Shown here: piece by piece, positions 10,465-25,400 of the stretch
How positions within the stretch are numbered: position 1 is the stretch's first letter
Layout of the letters: each line of letters begins with the position of its first letter
Source of the DNA: Paragonimus skrjabini miyazakii
Taxonomy: Eukaryota; Platyhelminthes; Trematoda; Plagiorchiida; Troglotrematidae
Direction of reading: 5' to 3'
NCBI GenBank assembly: GCA_014338405.1
Contig: JTDE01000146.1
Coordinates: 217,466-281,465 of the forward strand
DNA: 64,000 nt
Program-made: the position numbers and the translations under genes
The notes under the pieces: model-generated
Database searches by the model: none
Seen by the model: only the letters and a program-made list of their open reading frames with translations
What the model was told of the DNA's origin: nothing

Positions 10465-13400
10465 TCAAATGGCTAAAAGGGATTCAGTGTTTCAAGTTAA
10501 TTTCCATTCTAAGGTAGTGTTTGATTCTACTTTAACTATTTATTTATATATGAAGGTTTACTAAGTGCCGAAATGTTTAATGTTTACAGACCACAGAGGG
10601 GATATAGCCGTGAACTCATCTGAAACCCTGTATTTTATTTGCCACTGTCATTAATGTTGTTGCCCTAGGGTGACTATGTCTACTAGTTGCCATGACGAAT
10701 ATAGTCATCTAAACACTAAGTTTAGACCGAGCAAGATGAGACGGTCATACTCAAAATTCTAATTTGAACTTTGAAAGTTTCCCATAACGACAGCCACCTG
10801 TGGACTGAAACTTTTCTATTGCATGATAAGTAGGTGCGATCAGGTAGCATATAGGTGTTCAATATTAAGAAATCCGCTACTTGTTAAAGTCAAATATAAC
10901 AACTTTTCGGCTTCGTGGTTGGTTTGACGAATTTCCTATCTGTTGGGATAAATGCGTCAAGTCAATTGACCTGAATAATACTGGGGGTTCACTCACGCTC
11001 AATTGTCCCGGACATAAGTCAGAGTAGTGGTTCCGGTGCGGGATCGTTGATGGATGAAAACTACTGGTATCCTCGAACGTTTTCAAATGTTTATTTTCGT
11101 AATGTGTACGAAAATATTCATTCCGATGTACATTGTTTGTATTGTCGTTTTCAATCAACGGCATAAAGTTTCATTCACTTTCCACTGGGTTACTAAGAAT
11201 TGGACTCATTCTTAGAGTAGTTTGTTCTCATTCTCACCAGTAATGTGATCAGTAGATTCGCAGAACAGTTTGATTTTGATCGATACTGTCGGTAGCGAGG
11301 AATCAAACTGATGGCTTGTGAGCTGGTCCCAGAATACTGATGTATGCATATACTCAGTGGATCACAAGGTCGAAGTCATTAGGGTTGTAGGTAGTTACGT
11401 GAGTTCTATCTTCTAGCTGGTATAACCCCTTTCATCATAGACCGGATTCGGGTGGTTATTTATGATTGGCTTACAGACAAACAAGCGCTAACCAATGTTC
11501 TAGAAGTGTTTGTCCTTTCTGGAAGTTAATTCTGATATCGATCATTGCTTTTAACATATGAGATATGGAAGTGTAACAGCCACCGAAATAGAGAATAGGC
11601 GCATTAAATTTTAAGCAACGTATTGCAGCTGATGATCATAAAACAGAAATCAGGTTGAAATTACTGTAGATGCCCTCAGTGCGATTATGTTTGCTATTCA
11701 GACACTATCCCTGTCGATAAAAAGCTGCATACACAGGCTGACTACTAAATACCTTTACCCCGATAGGTACATGTGGCAATACACATGACCAGTGCTTTCT
11801 CATTCGGAGCAATTCTTTGAACCTGTTTCATATATGATGTTGGGAACACGAGAGAGAGATGTAAATCGATTGTACACTTTGATTTGGGTTCACTTATCAC
11901 TGGTCAGTACTGTTTTGCGACGGATGAAAATACAAAACTTGCGTATGCGACTGTAGAGAAAAACTGACACACTTGCGTAGTTTATCGATCCAAGATTATC
12001 TCATCCTTCTCAACCCGAACAATTGACAAATTGACCATAAACAAACACTTCTTTTGTCCGTGTTGAAACAAGGTATTACCATAAGGATGAGTGAAGTAAA
12101 TAACGTGTTTTTTAATGAAGGTGTTAGGGCGTCAGGAAAGAAAATGTGGGTTAGAACTTTGTCCAATAAAGTGACAACATAACTTATAGAAAACAATGCT
12201 TACCTGCTCAAATGGATGATGAATGTTGGAGTTGATTGCAACTAGTTACTAGAAAGTAATTTTAATTGGGAGGCATTGTGGAACGCAGCCCATTTCCTCT
12301 GTCGAATTTTCGTTTCCAGAAAAATGGAAGTTAAAATCGTACGAATGTCGGCTTGGTAATGTGATCCGCTCCACCCAAACTGTCATCTATGCTCATCCGT
12401 ATTAAGTGCTACCAGATTTCTTATGATTAACAGATTGGCGTTTCAATGAGGGCAACTGTTTTTCAATCAACTCTCCGAAACATGTGTGCTTTAGATCGAT
12501 AAAGGAGAAATCACCTTAAATAACAATAAAAGTGGAGAAAATTAAATGCAGAATCTGTATGTAACACAATAGGTTGCAACGAGTTTACTGCTTTCAGCTT
12601 GCGGCTAAGTTCATATCGTATGGTCGTCGTTTGAAGGTGGCAGGATAAATACTCGTTTCCCTTTTGAGATGATCAGTAAAACTGGACATTATTCAAACTT
12701 ATATAGACCCGAACTCTGTTTGTCTTCAGACATCTGCGTTCAGCATGACAGTCTCTATTTGTTTGAATCAATGAGGTGAGGGAGTCTATTTATTCTGATA
12801 CACCAGGTGTGACACCGACGGTGATGACAATCAAGCAGTCTTTCAGTGAGGTTCCTAATAAGATTATTAGTATAGTCAATCCGTTAGTCGCACGTGGAAA
12901 ATATTGGCAAAAACGAAGAACACCATATTGAGAGAACACCGTTAGCAAATATTGACGTTTTCCGGGACGTTACCAACCAGGCGTCATATACTGGCAATTC
13001 ATCGTTGACGCAATTAGTCTCGTTCCCGTAGAGTTGAAACAGTTTAGCCCACCATAGTATACATCCACGTGGCGTTCGTTTGCTTCATTGATTTGTTGCG
13101 GCAACTGACTATTTTATGTGGTCGACTGAGGTGGATAAACGAAATTCTATCCCTCGACAATTTGTCTTCCTGCTAAATGATTCGCCGTAAAGTTTACTTA
13201 ATTCCACGACAAAATCAGTTACTTAGACACAGATTTTTCTCAGGTTGCCACACAACAATGATCACCAAATCTGTGCCGCACTTCCCAGAACACAATCCAC
13301 CCTGAGACGCGTTCAGCTCATGGATTATGTATATCTTTTGCATTCTTAAAATGAGTCTTACACGCGTACCGCCAAACGCATCAGCCGACTCCGTCTGTCA

Positions 13401-16400
13401 CAATACGTACTAGTTCACTTGCAGTTGCAGCTGCACGTACGTACTCGGAACGAATCGATGCTTATGTTGAAGCGTGGCTGATCACAGATAAACAGGGTTG
13501 ATCGGATGACCGACATAGTCGATTAGACAAACACGGGAAAGATCACAAAACCCGATCTCACCGATCGCTCAGACTATCCAGTCAACAGGTCACCGCACTG
13601 ACCCAGATAAATGTGTCATTATGCCAAACTCGCCTAACTGCTTACAATCGGTGAAACTGCACTGATCAGACAGCATCGATCCAAATTATGCGCACACGTG
13701 CTATTCACTTACTCCAAAATTTCAGATTGAACACCACACATATTCGATCACAGTCGTTGAATCCAGATAGATTTTTTGACCGGCTCACTTCACAAGGACG
13801 CAAAAGAAGAACCAGAAATAACAAAAATCCCCGAAATTCAATGTAAACTGCTTTAACATCTACCAGCTGAATTTGATAGACTGGCTATGTTGTCTGAGAT
13901 TCGTAAATTAATTATTCTCACTATGTGACGGTTGTAATTGAAAGCCATGATAGCTTTGTGTCGTGCTGTTAAAATTTATAAATACCGCAAATTAGAAAAT
14001 CACATATTCTGTAGGTATAAAATTGGAGTTGAATCAAGCAGTCATATGAATTGAAGCAAATTCTGGCAGCTGATTGCGTAAAATATTCTGGAAGTAATAA
14101 CTTGAACAGAAATAATTTTGTGAAAGCAGCCGAATCAAATTTGTAAAAGCAGCTGGTCACATGATTTGCAAATCAATTACCAATGGGAACTCGGCTTAAC
14201 ACATACTTCAATGTTTACCTCTACAAACGGTTAGTTGTTTGCATAGCTGTAGTTGGAAACCAAAAATGAGACGGTAGCAAACTATCCTTGACTACCAGTC
14301 AGTGGATGGAGACGTTCTCGACCCTACAGTTTTTCCATGCGTTAAGCTAATAGTTATCTTTCAAATCGATAATTTTAAGCGTAACACCGGTCGGAACAAA
14401 ACAAGTCGATAGTATGCTTTATACTGTACGAAGAGTGAATTGTTAGCTGTTTTCATAATCACATTTCTCGTAACCAAAATACGATTAGTCCAGTGTGTTG
14501 AAGTGCAACAGTGATCATAGCAAACAGTCGTTATCACCGTCATTTGAGGAAAACTAGCTATTCTGGTTTGGGTAAATCGGTTATATTAATGTGGAAATCG
14601 AGTTATGTATTGATTAAGATGTGTGAGACCGGATGCAGTCGGTTAAACGTCTTGTTGTGGTGGGTGAGCAAATCGGAGGCACGAATATTTTAATACTCAA
14701 CGGACTACTTCAACGCAGTGGTAAGATATGACCAAATCCCACGGTGGGTGGATTGTGAACAACTCTCAGCGAAATCAAACCAACGGGTGAGAAATGTCAA
14801 GCAAGAAACCCATGAAAACAAAACGAGTCAGCCACATACACAAAACTAGGCAGAAATATACAAGAACTGAAACTGAAAACCGTCGCTGTGTTGTGGAATG
14901 GAATTCCGGTTCATAATCGCGAGCGAACGGATGGTGTGATAACGTGCTAATTGGACAGTAAAGACCGTGCTTAAATAAATGAATTTTGTTATCACGACGT
15001 GATTGAATACATAGAGCGGTTAGAATTAAGCGTGCATATCGGATAGAATTTTGGGTGCAAAATTTTCGCACACTGTAAGTTAATGGTGTAGAAAATATTT
15101 GCAGGAATTTCCACTACAGGTTGACAGATGTTTGTGGATCTGACTTACAGTTTGGAAATATTGGAAACCACTTATTTTCTGGGGAAATCACGAAAAGCAA
15201 TGTCTACTGCACGACTAGTCTCTTAGTAAACTGTCGGATCATTTGGTTTACTTCACAGATGGATCTGAATAATTAATGTATGTTAAATCACAGCATAATA
15301 ATTTTGCAGCTACTCATATTTCCTAGCGGACAAATTAGATTACTACGTGCAATAGTAAGGCAGTTTCGTCTAAAACGCGCCCTCTATCAATCAATTCAGG
15401 ACCATATTTGCGTTCATTTTAGAAACATTTCGTGGGCATAGTAGCTGAGAGTTTTAAGCTGTCAAGTAAAAGTGACATGAATGGAAATGGAACAGTGTAG
15501 CTTGGTTTTGTTTGCCGGAGCTGTTATACCTTGAGGTTGATCATTGCGAGCAACCTGACGAGTAAAAAAAGAGTATCATGTTAATGACAAGTTCTAAGTG
15601 TTTTGTTTGACTAACATGTCTAACTAACGAATGTACATTGATTAAGAATGTCGGAAAAATAAAGATATCAGTAGGTTGGTATTGCACAATTTATGTCCAG
15701 AAGAATTTCAGTCCATCTTGACGATGCATACAAAAGATCGGTTGGATATCAGTACCAGGAACCAAACAAATACCAAAGAAACCCAACTGTCAAAGTTCAT
15801 TGTCACTGCGACTGCAGTGATAACGATACTCCTGAAAACAGTTGTTTCTGAACAACTGACATTGGTTCGAACTTATAGACAGTAACATTTTCAGCAAAGC
15901 GCAGTGTTCGATTAGGTGACGGCTGTGTGAAACTCATTTTTGTCACGTCTTTGAATGTCATGTTCTGATGACGCAACACTAATGCGATTTGGTAGTGACA
16001 TTTAGCTTTCTGCACCAAAATCCAAACAGTTGAACCCTACGCTATTCTGAAGGTGTTGCTAATCGGAATTCTAAACCTGTGTTCTGTGATATGAAACTAC
16101 TGTTTGGATGGTTGTCGCTATTATTGTAGTGGCGATGAGTGTGAACTTCGACATTCAGTGTTTCATGCTATTTCGTTTGAAAGCGATCTTTTTTATGCAC
16201 TCGTAAAAGTGTGGCGGTATTTTTCCGAGGGCTACTCACGCACTGACAGCCTACTCAACTTCTTTGTTACCGTAAACACTGGTTTAGAGATCTATGATGT
16301 ACAACTCCATATTCATCTTATCACGTATGCCAACTAATTTTGTCATGAGATTGCAATCTATTTTGCACCCCTGTTCTCAATTCGTATTACATTTAAAAGA

Positions 16401-18792
16401 TCAACAATCGAACATCTAACGAGCGATCTACCACATCCCTCCAGGTTCGTTCAACCAAAGTGACGTGTGACCTTACAGTTTGAACCCAAATATGTTTGGG
16501 TTTCGCTAGTACACTCGATTATGAACCATATAAACACTAAGTATATTCGGCTGGCTTCTTCAACGTGTGATACTAGGCGATACCCTCACGTATACCACAA
16601 CGTTAAATAATTACACATAACTGTATGAAGGAATAGTCCATCTTGTGCTCATTATTTGGTGCATTACTGTGCTCCACGATACTCGGGGTGACGAACAATT
16701 GAAATTTGCTGTTGATCTATGACAGTTCCGCATACTATCCTAGTCGGAATTCTCTAAAGATGTGTTTGAAATAAATTTTATATGTATTTTATTCCAAAAT
16801 TGAAATTTCGTGGCAAATTTGCCGCACTCGCTGCGAGCAGTTTATGTCACTCCGTCGCAAAACATACACCCCAACACGTAAGTTTGTGTACATCAGTGAC
16901 CTAGTAGCTCAATTGTACTTCGCCAACATTGCCAACATTCCGCTAACGTATAGTTTTTATTCAAGTATAACAGCATCCCAGTGATAAGCACAAGCAGGTT
17001 GAGCTACAGTTTACTCCAGAGGGTGGTCATTTTAGTGGTGATCAATAAACCATTAATGTCATTTTCCGGTAAGTTAGTGGGAAAGTTTCTGAAGGTGTTC
17101 TTTGTGTAATCATTGTGGGTACCTGTAATTAAAGCGTCAATCTGATTTCTAGAGTACTCATGTTTCTGCTGGACACCTGCTAGACGCTTCGATCCTGAGC
17201 TCTTTCAGATCAAGTGTCATGGATCCGTACACGACCAAATTCACGTTTAAAAGAGAAAACCAATGATTTATGCCCATACTGAGGTGTCCCCTCTAATATT
17301 CCTCAACTGCTGCGCTACCTTCCGCTCATAGCCTGAAATCGATCAACCGTTTTGTGATTGACTTTCAAACCACCAAACATCCACCATGGCCTTAGTAGGG
17401 GTCGTGAATTGTTTTTGCAAACAAATGGTTGTAACGACCATCAACGAAGTGGTAGTCATTACGATCAACCGTTTGACTTCTCTCAAAATATACTTAATAA
17501 TTAGAGTCCTAGTGGCAAGATTCAGGCAATGCTCGTTGATTATCGTTCTCTTTGACAATGGTACTCAGTCACTGCAATGTACCAATTAAACCAGCTGCAA
17601 CCGCCCAACACATATGTGTGTGCGCAGAGGTTCGTCGTAACCACGTTTGACATAACTGTGACTAAAGCATGATGAAATGTATGCATGTACTTTGATTAGT
17701 AATGACTGGATAATGGTATACTGTGGCTAGTCGTACTGACACGTTTACCAAATTATACAGCATTTAGTCAACAGAGGCAATATTCGTTTATCATTGTCGT
17801 ATATGTACAGCGAGTAACCTAAATGAGATAATCTAATGAAAAGAGATGCCAGAAACTATTCTGATGTAAGTCAAACTATTTGAGAGTTAATTTCACTTGT
17901 CAATCGAGATAGTAGGTTTCAGTAGGATGGTTTTATGGTAACCACGTGCATCACTTACAGTTGTTCCTGTCGTAAACTTTCGAACGCACAATTCCAGTTA
18001 TATCTGTAAAGTGGCTTATTCAATCGCATCAATTTTGATGGGAGCGAAGAAATGTAGGGATGGTTGACTGTTCTGAAGATCTAAGAAGTGGTATTGGCAC
18101 ACATGTTACACTTGGCCAACAGTTGTAGTGGGCTGCCTGTTCCCAAATCTTTATGCAGATTGAGGTATCCAGTCAATCCCGTCTTTTGAAGCAATAAAAC
18201 GGATAGAAACAATTGTGGGCAATTGAAAGATTATTTTGTGCTTTGCGAGTGCGTGTGTGCCTGCAAGTTCTATAAAACGGATGTAAGATAAGCCACGCTC
18301 AGGTGTCTGTGGAAATTTAGGGTGTGTCCAGCCAACATATTGATACTAAAATCCGTCTCAGACTTGTTCGAAACTTCCATATTCGCGTGTAATTCCTGAG
18401 TGATTGAAGCTAATAACCTTCTAATTATTGTCCCTCTGTAGGTGATGGAAATGATAACGTTGTTTTGCATAAATATAAACATGTGCGGACTGTTTACCGA
18501 ATATCGTCATTCATAGGCATCGTCCCAGATCATGCGTGAGTTGCTCTGCTTCACACCTTGTGAGAGTTCAGTAGTAACAGTTATTTGAAATTATTCGCGA
18601 GGAAATGTGAACGTCAAAAGAAAAACTTTACCGACGAATGGACATCCGAATGAAATCATCAGGGCCCATACTAGCTTGAACAATGGAAATAACTCCATTC
18701 GGTCTTGTCAAAAGATGGATCTTGTTTTGTTTACGTCACCCAGAGGGGATCGTCAAACGAACGATATTTTGTGAAATGTTTGTGCTTCCAAC
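10465..18792. other. No recognised gene; AT-rich sequence
   Basis: Long stretch without recognisable TE protein, RNA or exon. The 10877-11164 minus frame (95 codons from an ATG) is serine/asparagine/histidine rich and unmatched. No splice-site pairing was convincing. Probably intronic or intergenic. Confidence 0.45.
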
Positions 18793-18905
18793 GCGGCTTC
18801 GTAGCTCAGCTTGTAGAACGTTTGCTACGTTAAGGCATACAGTTTCCTGTCCCTAACTCTAATCTAACCAGAACCCTGAATTTTTGCAACTGGGACTCCT
18901 CCAAA
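18793..18905 (+). repeat. S2 tRNA-like repeat, degenerate copy
   Basis: The head reads ggcttcgtagctcagcttgt, which matches the tRNA-like unit at 45940 and retains an A-box-like 'tagctcag'. It is followed about 85 bases later by tgaatttttgcaactggg, which matches the 3' flank of the 45940 copy (cagatttttcgcagttggg). The B box is destroyed. Shared sequence beyond the tRNA-like part shows that this is an interspersed repeat and not an independent tRNA pseudogene. Confidence 0.7.
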
Positions 18906-21639
18906 CAGGAATATGACTGAATTTGTTAACATTCAGCTAGGTTCTCAAGTTGTCTGACAGAAAAATCTTAAACAATTCTCTGCCGACATCGAACCAACTT
19001 CTACGCCAACTGAAACACACAAAAGCTTTCAGATGACCACTGAGTGTTGCTCAAGTCTGTCAGTAAGTACAAAATATAAAAGTACTCCATAAAACCAGAA
19101 TAATTAGAACTAAAATATACTAAAGTGAACGAATAACGTAAACCTATAGCTACCGGTCCTTCTCACCATGATGGAATCAGGTATGTGTATCGTAACTGTC
19201 TCAGCAAAACGTTGTTTATCCTTAGTGGTTAAACAATAAAGAACACAAAATCATTCTGAATTTGGATGAGAGACTGTTTCTTTCTAATGTTGTTTAGCAG
19301 AAGAGTGAAATGTGGCGGCTTTGTCGTTAAATAACCTTATGTGACTATGCAACAAGGCACATGCCTCAAATGGTTTAGCTCTCCAGCTAGTATACTTTAT
19401 TTCACAACTACAGCAAATTTCTGATTTCTGTTGGAGTTGATGAGTGGATGGTTTCATTCTCCCCTAACGTGTAGATCATCTGTGTAGGTCGATTGTTGAA
19501 TCTTACTTCATCAGCTCCTAAAGCAATTTGTTCCCCCTGTGTTTTCAAAAGCAATTTGTGTTGACGTCGCAGCTGTCCTGGTAGTCACCATCTTCATGTG
19601 TTTAATCTTCACTTCCGTGTCTGTCTGTCTAATCCACTAAACCATTATATCCGCCCAACAGAACCTTATCTTAATGTTTAAAATTAGTTACATGTCCCGT
19701 GTGTGATCAGAATGTACGAAATGTTATTCCGGAGAACATTACATGATTTACGTCTTCCGATTGCCTTATTCAAATTCATCAGCTTTGTACGTAGTTCTGA
19801 AGATGTATTTTGCTATACGTCGGAACAGTATATCTAACTTGTTACCCATGTATGACGTGACGCACACATTGGTTTGGGAGCCAGTGTTTCTGCTTTTAAT
19901 CGATTACCATTTTTTTGTATAGAATAGTTCGAAACCAAGCTTGTGGGGAGTCTGGTGTATGCAAACATTTGTTTAATGAAACAGTATGACACCTTAGTTG
20001 AACCTTGAATTCTCTAGTTAGTATTTACTTGTTAACGGTTTTGTGATCACTGCTACTTCCTTGAATTCACGTGTGATTTCTATTTGCCAACCACCATAGT
20101 CAGCCTGATGTGACTGAAGAGAGCGATCGAAATGCATTTGTGGAAAACAACATACGTAACACTGCTTGAGTAGTCGACTATATCCTTCTTTTCCAATTGC
20201 ACACAGGTTTTGCGGTACAGTACTAATGCGATTCAAGTTGTGTGCGACAGTCAAACGACATTCAAACAAAGAGTTTAGACTGATCTGAGCGCATCGTACA
20301 AATAGGTAATCGGTGAATTGTTTCAGTCACTAACCGAAATATGATTAGATTTGACGGCAGGCCGGATGCCTTGTTGTAGTAGATATCTTAAGGCGTTAGC
20401 AGTTCACAAGAGGAATTTGCGAACGGTTTCCCGTAAAGGCAAGAAAGACTGCAGCACACCAGCTACCCAGGATTATGTCACAGCACCATATCTCTTCTGT
20501 GTAATTCAGTCACTTTGATGTGTTACACTTTCCAAATTCCCATGTAGAAGTAAGAAAAATATCTATGTTATCATGTCAGTTATGCTATGTCCTTGGATTT
20601 TGAAACCTAATCCAAATCGATAATGCGTTGAAAACGTGTAGATGCTACAGGTTGGGTGTGATTAAAGTTTAGGCACGTATGAACCAAACACGAGAGACCT
20701 TGCATAGATTGTCAACTGACAACTTCAGAAAACAATGTGCAAAAACTTCTATTGAGTTTAGAAAACTAAAAATTGTTCATGCTGTTATTGGACGACAGCG
20801 GTATAATTGACATAGCGCCTTCCTGCTTTCGTTAACTCGTTGCATTTATGTGTAAGTCTTGGAGAACAAACATGAATCAATGTGTGTTTAGGCGTTATTT
20901 ACATATCCGCACAAAAATGAATCATTCATTTTAAGGGAACTTAAAAGCCACACCTACTAGCTAATGTCGTTCTATTTTTAAGCGGTCGGGACACCTTCAT
21001 CTAGAAATGTCGTCCTTCATACCAAAGAATACTGACAGTTAGTGCCCTTACAGCCATTACTGGCGGTTCGAATCGTTCAAAGTATGTTCAAGAAAGGCCA
21101 CCTTACTCTTTCTAGTCAATCACATAACAATCTGTCTATGGGGTGAAATGTGATCACCTAATACTCTTCATGCTGCAAGGAAATAGCTCACTGCAGGACA
21201 TCCGGATACATCTTTCCATCTAAAATACTCGAGTCAAAAAATGACTCTTTGGTTCTTCTTCAACAATTAAACGCATTGGTCATCCGCTTTGACATTTGTG
21301 AATCATTATGTTGATTCTAACGGAATTGTGTTGTATTCACTATAAGGGTGAGCAAAATATGTGAAATATGATTGATGTGTGAATAATTATTTTCTTTTAA
21401 TGATCATGTAAGCCGATGGTCAAACCACAGCAACTAGTACGTAGTATGGCATGTTGGACAATATAAATTAAGCACCATTTGTAAGTGATCAAGATTTTCG
21501 CCTCTCCGCAGAGGTTACAGACAGCTCCTTTCAGAAGAACACTTGGCGCGAATATCATTTATTTTTGTTACGGTTTGTAAGCAGTCCATATACTTACCGC
21601 TACCAAGAAATGATCTCCCATCAAATCTTCATTGGGTAA
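18906..21639. other. No feature recognised
   Basis: No coding, RNA or repeat signal recognised. A GGTTCGAATC motif at about 21066 looks like a B box but has no matching A box or arms. Confidence 0.45.
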
Positions 21640-21860
21640 TCACGATGACGAATGCACCAATGACTTCATATTAGGCGCGGACAAATTGCCACATCCCCTC
21701 GAAAGGAGATGGTTGCCTTGTGAAAGCCTGGATGAAGTCCAATTACAATCCAATAATCTCTGCCGACAGCAAAGTACCAGTCTTATGCACCTTTTGGAAA
21801 AGGACAGTTGGATAGTCTACTGGAATGCCAAATTTGCGATCAGTGCTCAATGACGTTTGA
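21640..21860 (+). repeat. S1 repeat, diverged copy
   Basis: The segment 21705-21735 (gatggttgccttgtgaaagc) matches the S1 head text. 21790-21850 (ccttttggaaaaggacagtt followed by ctactggaatgcc and gcgatcagtg) matches the S1 body (cttttcgaaaggggccgact … gcgatcaa). The 73-codon frame 21632-21853 overlies this repeat and is therefore not a gene. Confidence 0.55.
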
Positions 21861-22056
21861 GTGAAGACAGTAAAATCACTAACAACAATTTGCTGACTCC
21901 CTTTAAGTGAACAGATGTCCAGCCAGTGTATGCGAGTAAAACGGTGACTGTCGTCGATGAGGCTAACTTATTTCACATTCAAACTTAATGTGTTTACCGA
22001 CTGCTGCGAACTGAACTGATCGGTATTATACTGACAAATCTACGGAGATTTGATTG

Positions 22057-22170
22057 ATTACAAATTGAACATCACCCACATGTGATTGCAGTGCGGACAT
22101 TCAGAGGTAGTTTCTAGCCAGCTTCTTTTAGAACTAAGCATTAGACTCTAGTTTCGCCCATAGTAATGCA
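22057..22170 (-). repeat. S1 body fragment, minus orientation
   Basis: Contains ttgaacatcacccacatgtg followed by a former 'gattgcag', then cttcttttagaact and ctctagtttcgcccat. These are the reverse-complement S1 body motifs in the correct order. It faces the plus-strand copy that starts at about 22190, giving a head-to-head pair. Confidence 0.6.
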
Positions 22171-22189
22171 TGTCAGCAGTCTATTTCCT

Positions 22190-22400
22190 TGTCAACGGTA
22201 CAGTGATCAATACGTTTGCCTCACCCAAGTGAGGCCGGAGTTCCGAGACTGACCGTGACAAGGATACACATTACTTTCGAGGTCTACAAAGAGCCAAGCT
22301 CGAATGCAGTGTTTATTCCTGAAGGAGGTTCGCTGAAAAGTCTACATGAATGCAAAAGCCGTGACAAAATGTGAGCAACGTTCAGCCTATATTTATCGAT
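22190..22400 (+). repeat. S1 head plus body, plus orientation
   Basis: The head region (gtcaacggtacagtgatcaa, then tgcctcac) is followed by 'ggccggagttccgagactg' (degenerate B box), 'gtgacaaggatacacattac', and then the body (ggttcgctgaaaagtctac, atgaatgcaaaagccgtgac). The order matches 30840-31060. Together with the minus fragment at 22057-22170 it forms an inverted S1 pair. Confidence 0.6.
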
Positions 22401-25400
22401 TGTCTAGCAGCGTGTGGTTTACGCATGCACTTTTATAACCTCTCACTGAAAGTTTGGAGGTGCGCCAGCGGTCAATCAAATATATCCTAATAATTAGGTG
22501 AGAGATTCCTCAAATCTCTCAACTTGAAAATCACGTTTCATCTAAAATACCTTATATTTGTTTGAAATGACGATAATTTGGTAAGCTCACATCAAATCCA
22601 TCAAAGAAAACGACGGTAATCCAGCTGGGCAATCTCGCTGGAGGGCTACCGCAGTCAGACAGAAATTTTGGAAGCAAGAGACTTACATGCGTTAAAATGT
22701 TTAATTAATAAACTCAATCAACTTAAGGCAAGCAATTCAGCTACTGTTAGACAAGTGAATATTGGATCTAGAAATAAATCTACAATCTTCAAGCAAAAGT
22801 TCAAGAAAAATCACCGCCTCACGATATAAATGATTGTTACATTCACTAGACGGAGGATACAACTATAAGGGGCTAGAAATGGCTTTGAACATAAAGCAAA
22901 ACGTACGTTTTCTCACTTCAGTAAAACACTAGGAACATAAACGGATTGCTCAAACTAGTGACTCAACGTAATGCTCAATTAGTTAACAGGCCAAGATATT
23001 AGATTAGCCTTGTTCCCAACCACACTTGGAAGAAGTCATCAAAAGTTACCGTTAATTAATTTCTTTTATAAGCGAAAACAGAATCCAATACAGCTAAACT
23101 TATCAAGCTATAAAGAGCGCAAAATCGTTCTTCAGGACAGAGAAGGAGTACATATCCGAATGTTGAAAGGAAAAAATTACACCACCTCTATTCATTAGCT
23201 GCACCTAATCCATGAGGACCGGGCTGGAACTCAGATAACGAATAAAGAAAGAGATAGAAAGAAGTGCACGTTAGAGAATTTCCGAATGTGGGATGTTTGA
23301 AGAAACTGCTTTACTAGTTAAATTTGTAAACTGGGAACAAGTTGAATAATACTCGCCTAAATATTCCGAGATATTATATGAGGGAATGTTGTTTGTGGTC
23401 AAGAAATTGTTACTTCCTACGGATGCGATCCACAGCATTGCTGTAACCATGGAAACATAAAGGATCTCCCGTACTTTTCCTTTATCTGGAAATGACGATA
23501 CTGAATGATCACGACGAGGCAGCTTGTCAAGAGTGAGTCGATAGTGACGATGCAAAACTGTCATAAATCCGAGTAGTTACTCTGCGGCATTAGACATTCA
23601 CGGGCAATTATCTTAAAACGTTTAACAACGCCGATCATAACTAAGGTTATATATATAAACGGAGTGTTTTATGAAAATGCATTTGAGTGTTCTTATACTG
23701 GAGATGGGATTAACTATTAAAATTAGTTCTTGCGGTCAAGTTTGGTGTGGGAATTTGAGCACAGTGTTGAACCGATTGTTTGGGTTTACCAGTAAGGCAA
23801 GATCTTCAAGAAAACTGTCTGAGATTTCATCTGTCCTTTGAGCAGCATCTTTCGATTTGTGACACCATACTCTTGAATTTTCGCCTCACCGAATGAATTT
23901 ACTACAACTCCTCAAGTAGTCCCCACAAATTCAACCTCGGAGATTTCATACAGATAACTGTGTTTTATCACCGTCCGTCACCTTTGTCAATTTATTGCTC
24001 ACAGGACATTGTAAAACACACGTCAAAATGTCTCGTTATGGCCTCAATTTAGATGCGACTGTTCGGTTTAGAATGCATAGTATTATGCCCTTGAGTCATA
24101 CTTTTCAATCGTGGGGCATGAAACATGCAGCACCTGAAACATTCCTGGATTTCTTTTTCGGTTATATTTCAGCCTCATGGCCAGAACGACAGTGTCAGAT
24201 TTGGTTCCGACGGAGTGTTTTGTAACATCAGAACTACCAGGAGTAAATCAAGTTTTTCCAAGTACTGGATAGATTAGACTGAGTTTATTGGGTGACCTCG
24301 GGGGAACCTGATTTCAATCTATTAGTAATTTTTTTGCAGGATGGAAGAAAATCAGTAGTCTGTAATCTGCAATAGCATTCTACCCTTCATCTGAAGGAGA
24401 GTAGAACCGCAGATTAATAGAACATTTCAACTGGACGCGTTAAAAGTTTCTATGGGCATGAGAACTGTCACGGTTAGATAATCGTTTGGGGCCAAGAAGA
24501 TATTTCGAAACACTTGGCAAGACAGTCACAGACTTTACGGAGCTACAACCATCCCGGGTGAAACGCATGCAATGCCACAACAAAAGAGTAGATTGTGAAG
24601 GCTTGCAACGAATTGCAAGTATGAAATAGAAATGTGTTTTCCTCCTTCGTTGAAAATGGTTCACGTGATAAGACCTTACTGTTTTACAGACAGGGGCTTG
24701 TAACCGTGAATGACCTTAAACAATCTGTCGATATACTGTCTATTAAAAAGTGTAATTCGCTTGACGTGACAGTTATAAGTGATGTTGCAAACCGGTTCGT
24801 CTTCTTTAATGTAATTATTCCTGGACAACGAAATAACAATGTACATCAAACTCGTTGGTGTCATCTAACTGTTATACATTATTTTTTAAAATTTCCAATA
24901 GCCAAATTCATCTCACATCGATTGTTCTACATCAGTAATGCAAGAATATTCCCAGATTGCTGCTAGACTGTTGTTATCGGCTGAACCAATTTCTGGCCAA
25001 CTTAAGCACATTCAAGCAACGTTGAGATTTTCCGGATTATCAACCGCCAACACTGATTATGGAAGCTGGTACATAAATAACATGGTATTCCGAATCAATG
25101 TTAGGTGTTTATTTAGGCTTATCAATTCAGACAGGTTTATGGTTTCATATTGGGTTTGGCACATTAGATTATAAAGTAACGCATTTTTCGCTAAACTCAA
25201 GATAGCGATGATCTCCAACACAGTTCGTTTATATCAGTCGTGTTGTTTGAACAGCATCGACAAAATGTATTATGATAAACTGAAAGTCTACCGTTTAAAT
25301 ATGAAGTGTAGTTGCCGGTGTCTGGGAATATCACAGCAACACTGTACAACTTGTACACCCTATTAATCGGAGGTAAAATACAATTTGAATTTTCTCAAAA

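Noticed and set aside
10877..11164. 95-codon minus frame with ATG
   Set aside because: No domain, poor start context, and no donor or acceptor that would build a gene; a chance frame is not excluded.
21060..21075. GGTTCGAATC motif (B-box-like)
   Set aside because: No T-stem pairing, A box or acceptor arms around it.
24938..25174. Plus frame after an acceptor-like aatattcccag
   Set aside because: Protein-like in places, but no matching donor, no family and no neighbouring exon.
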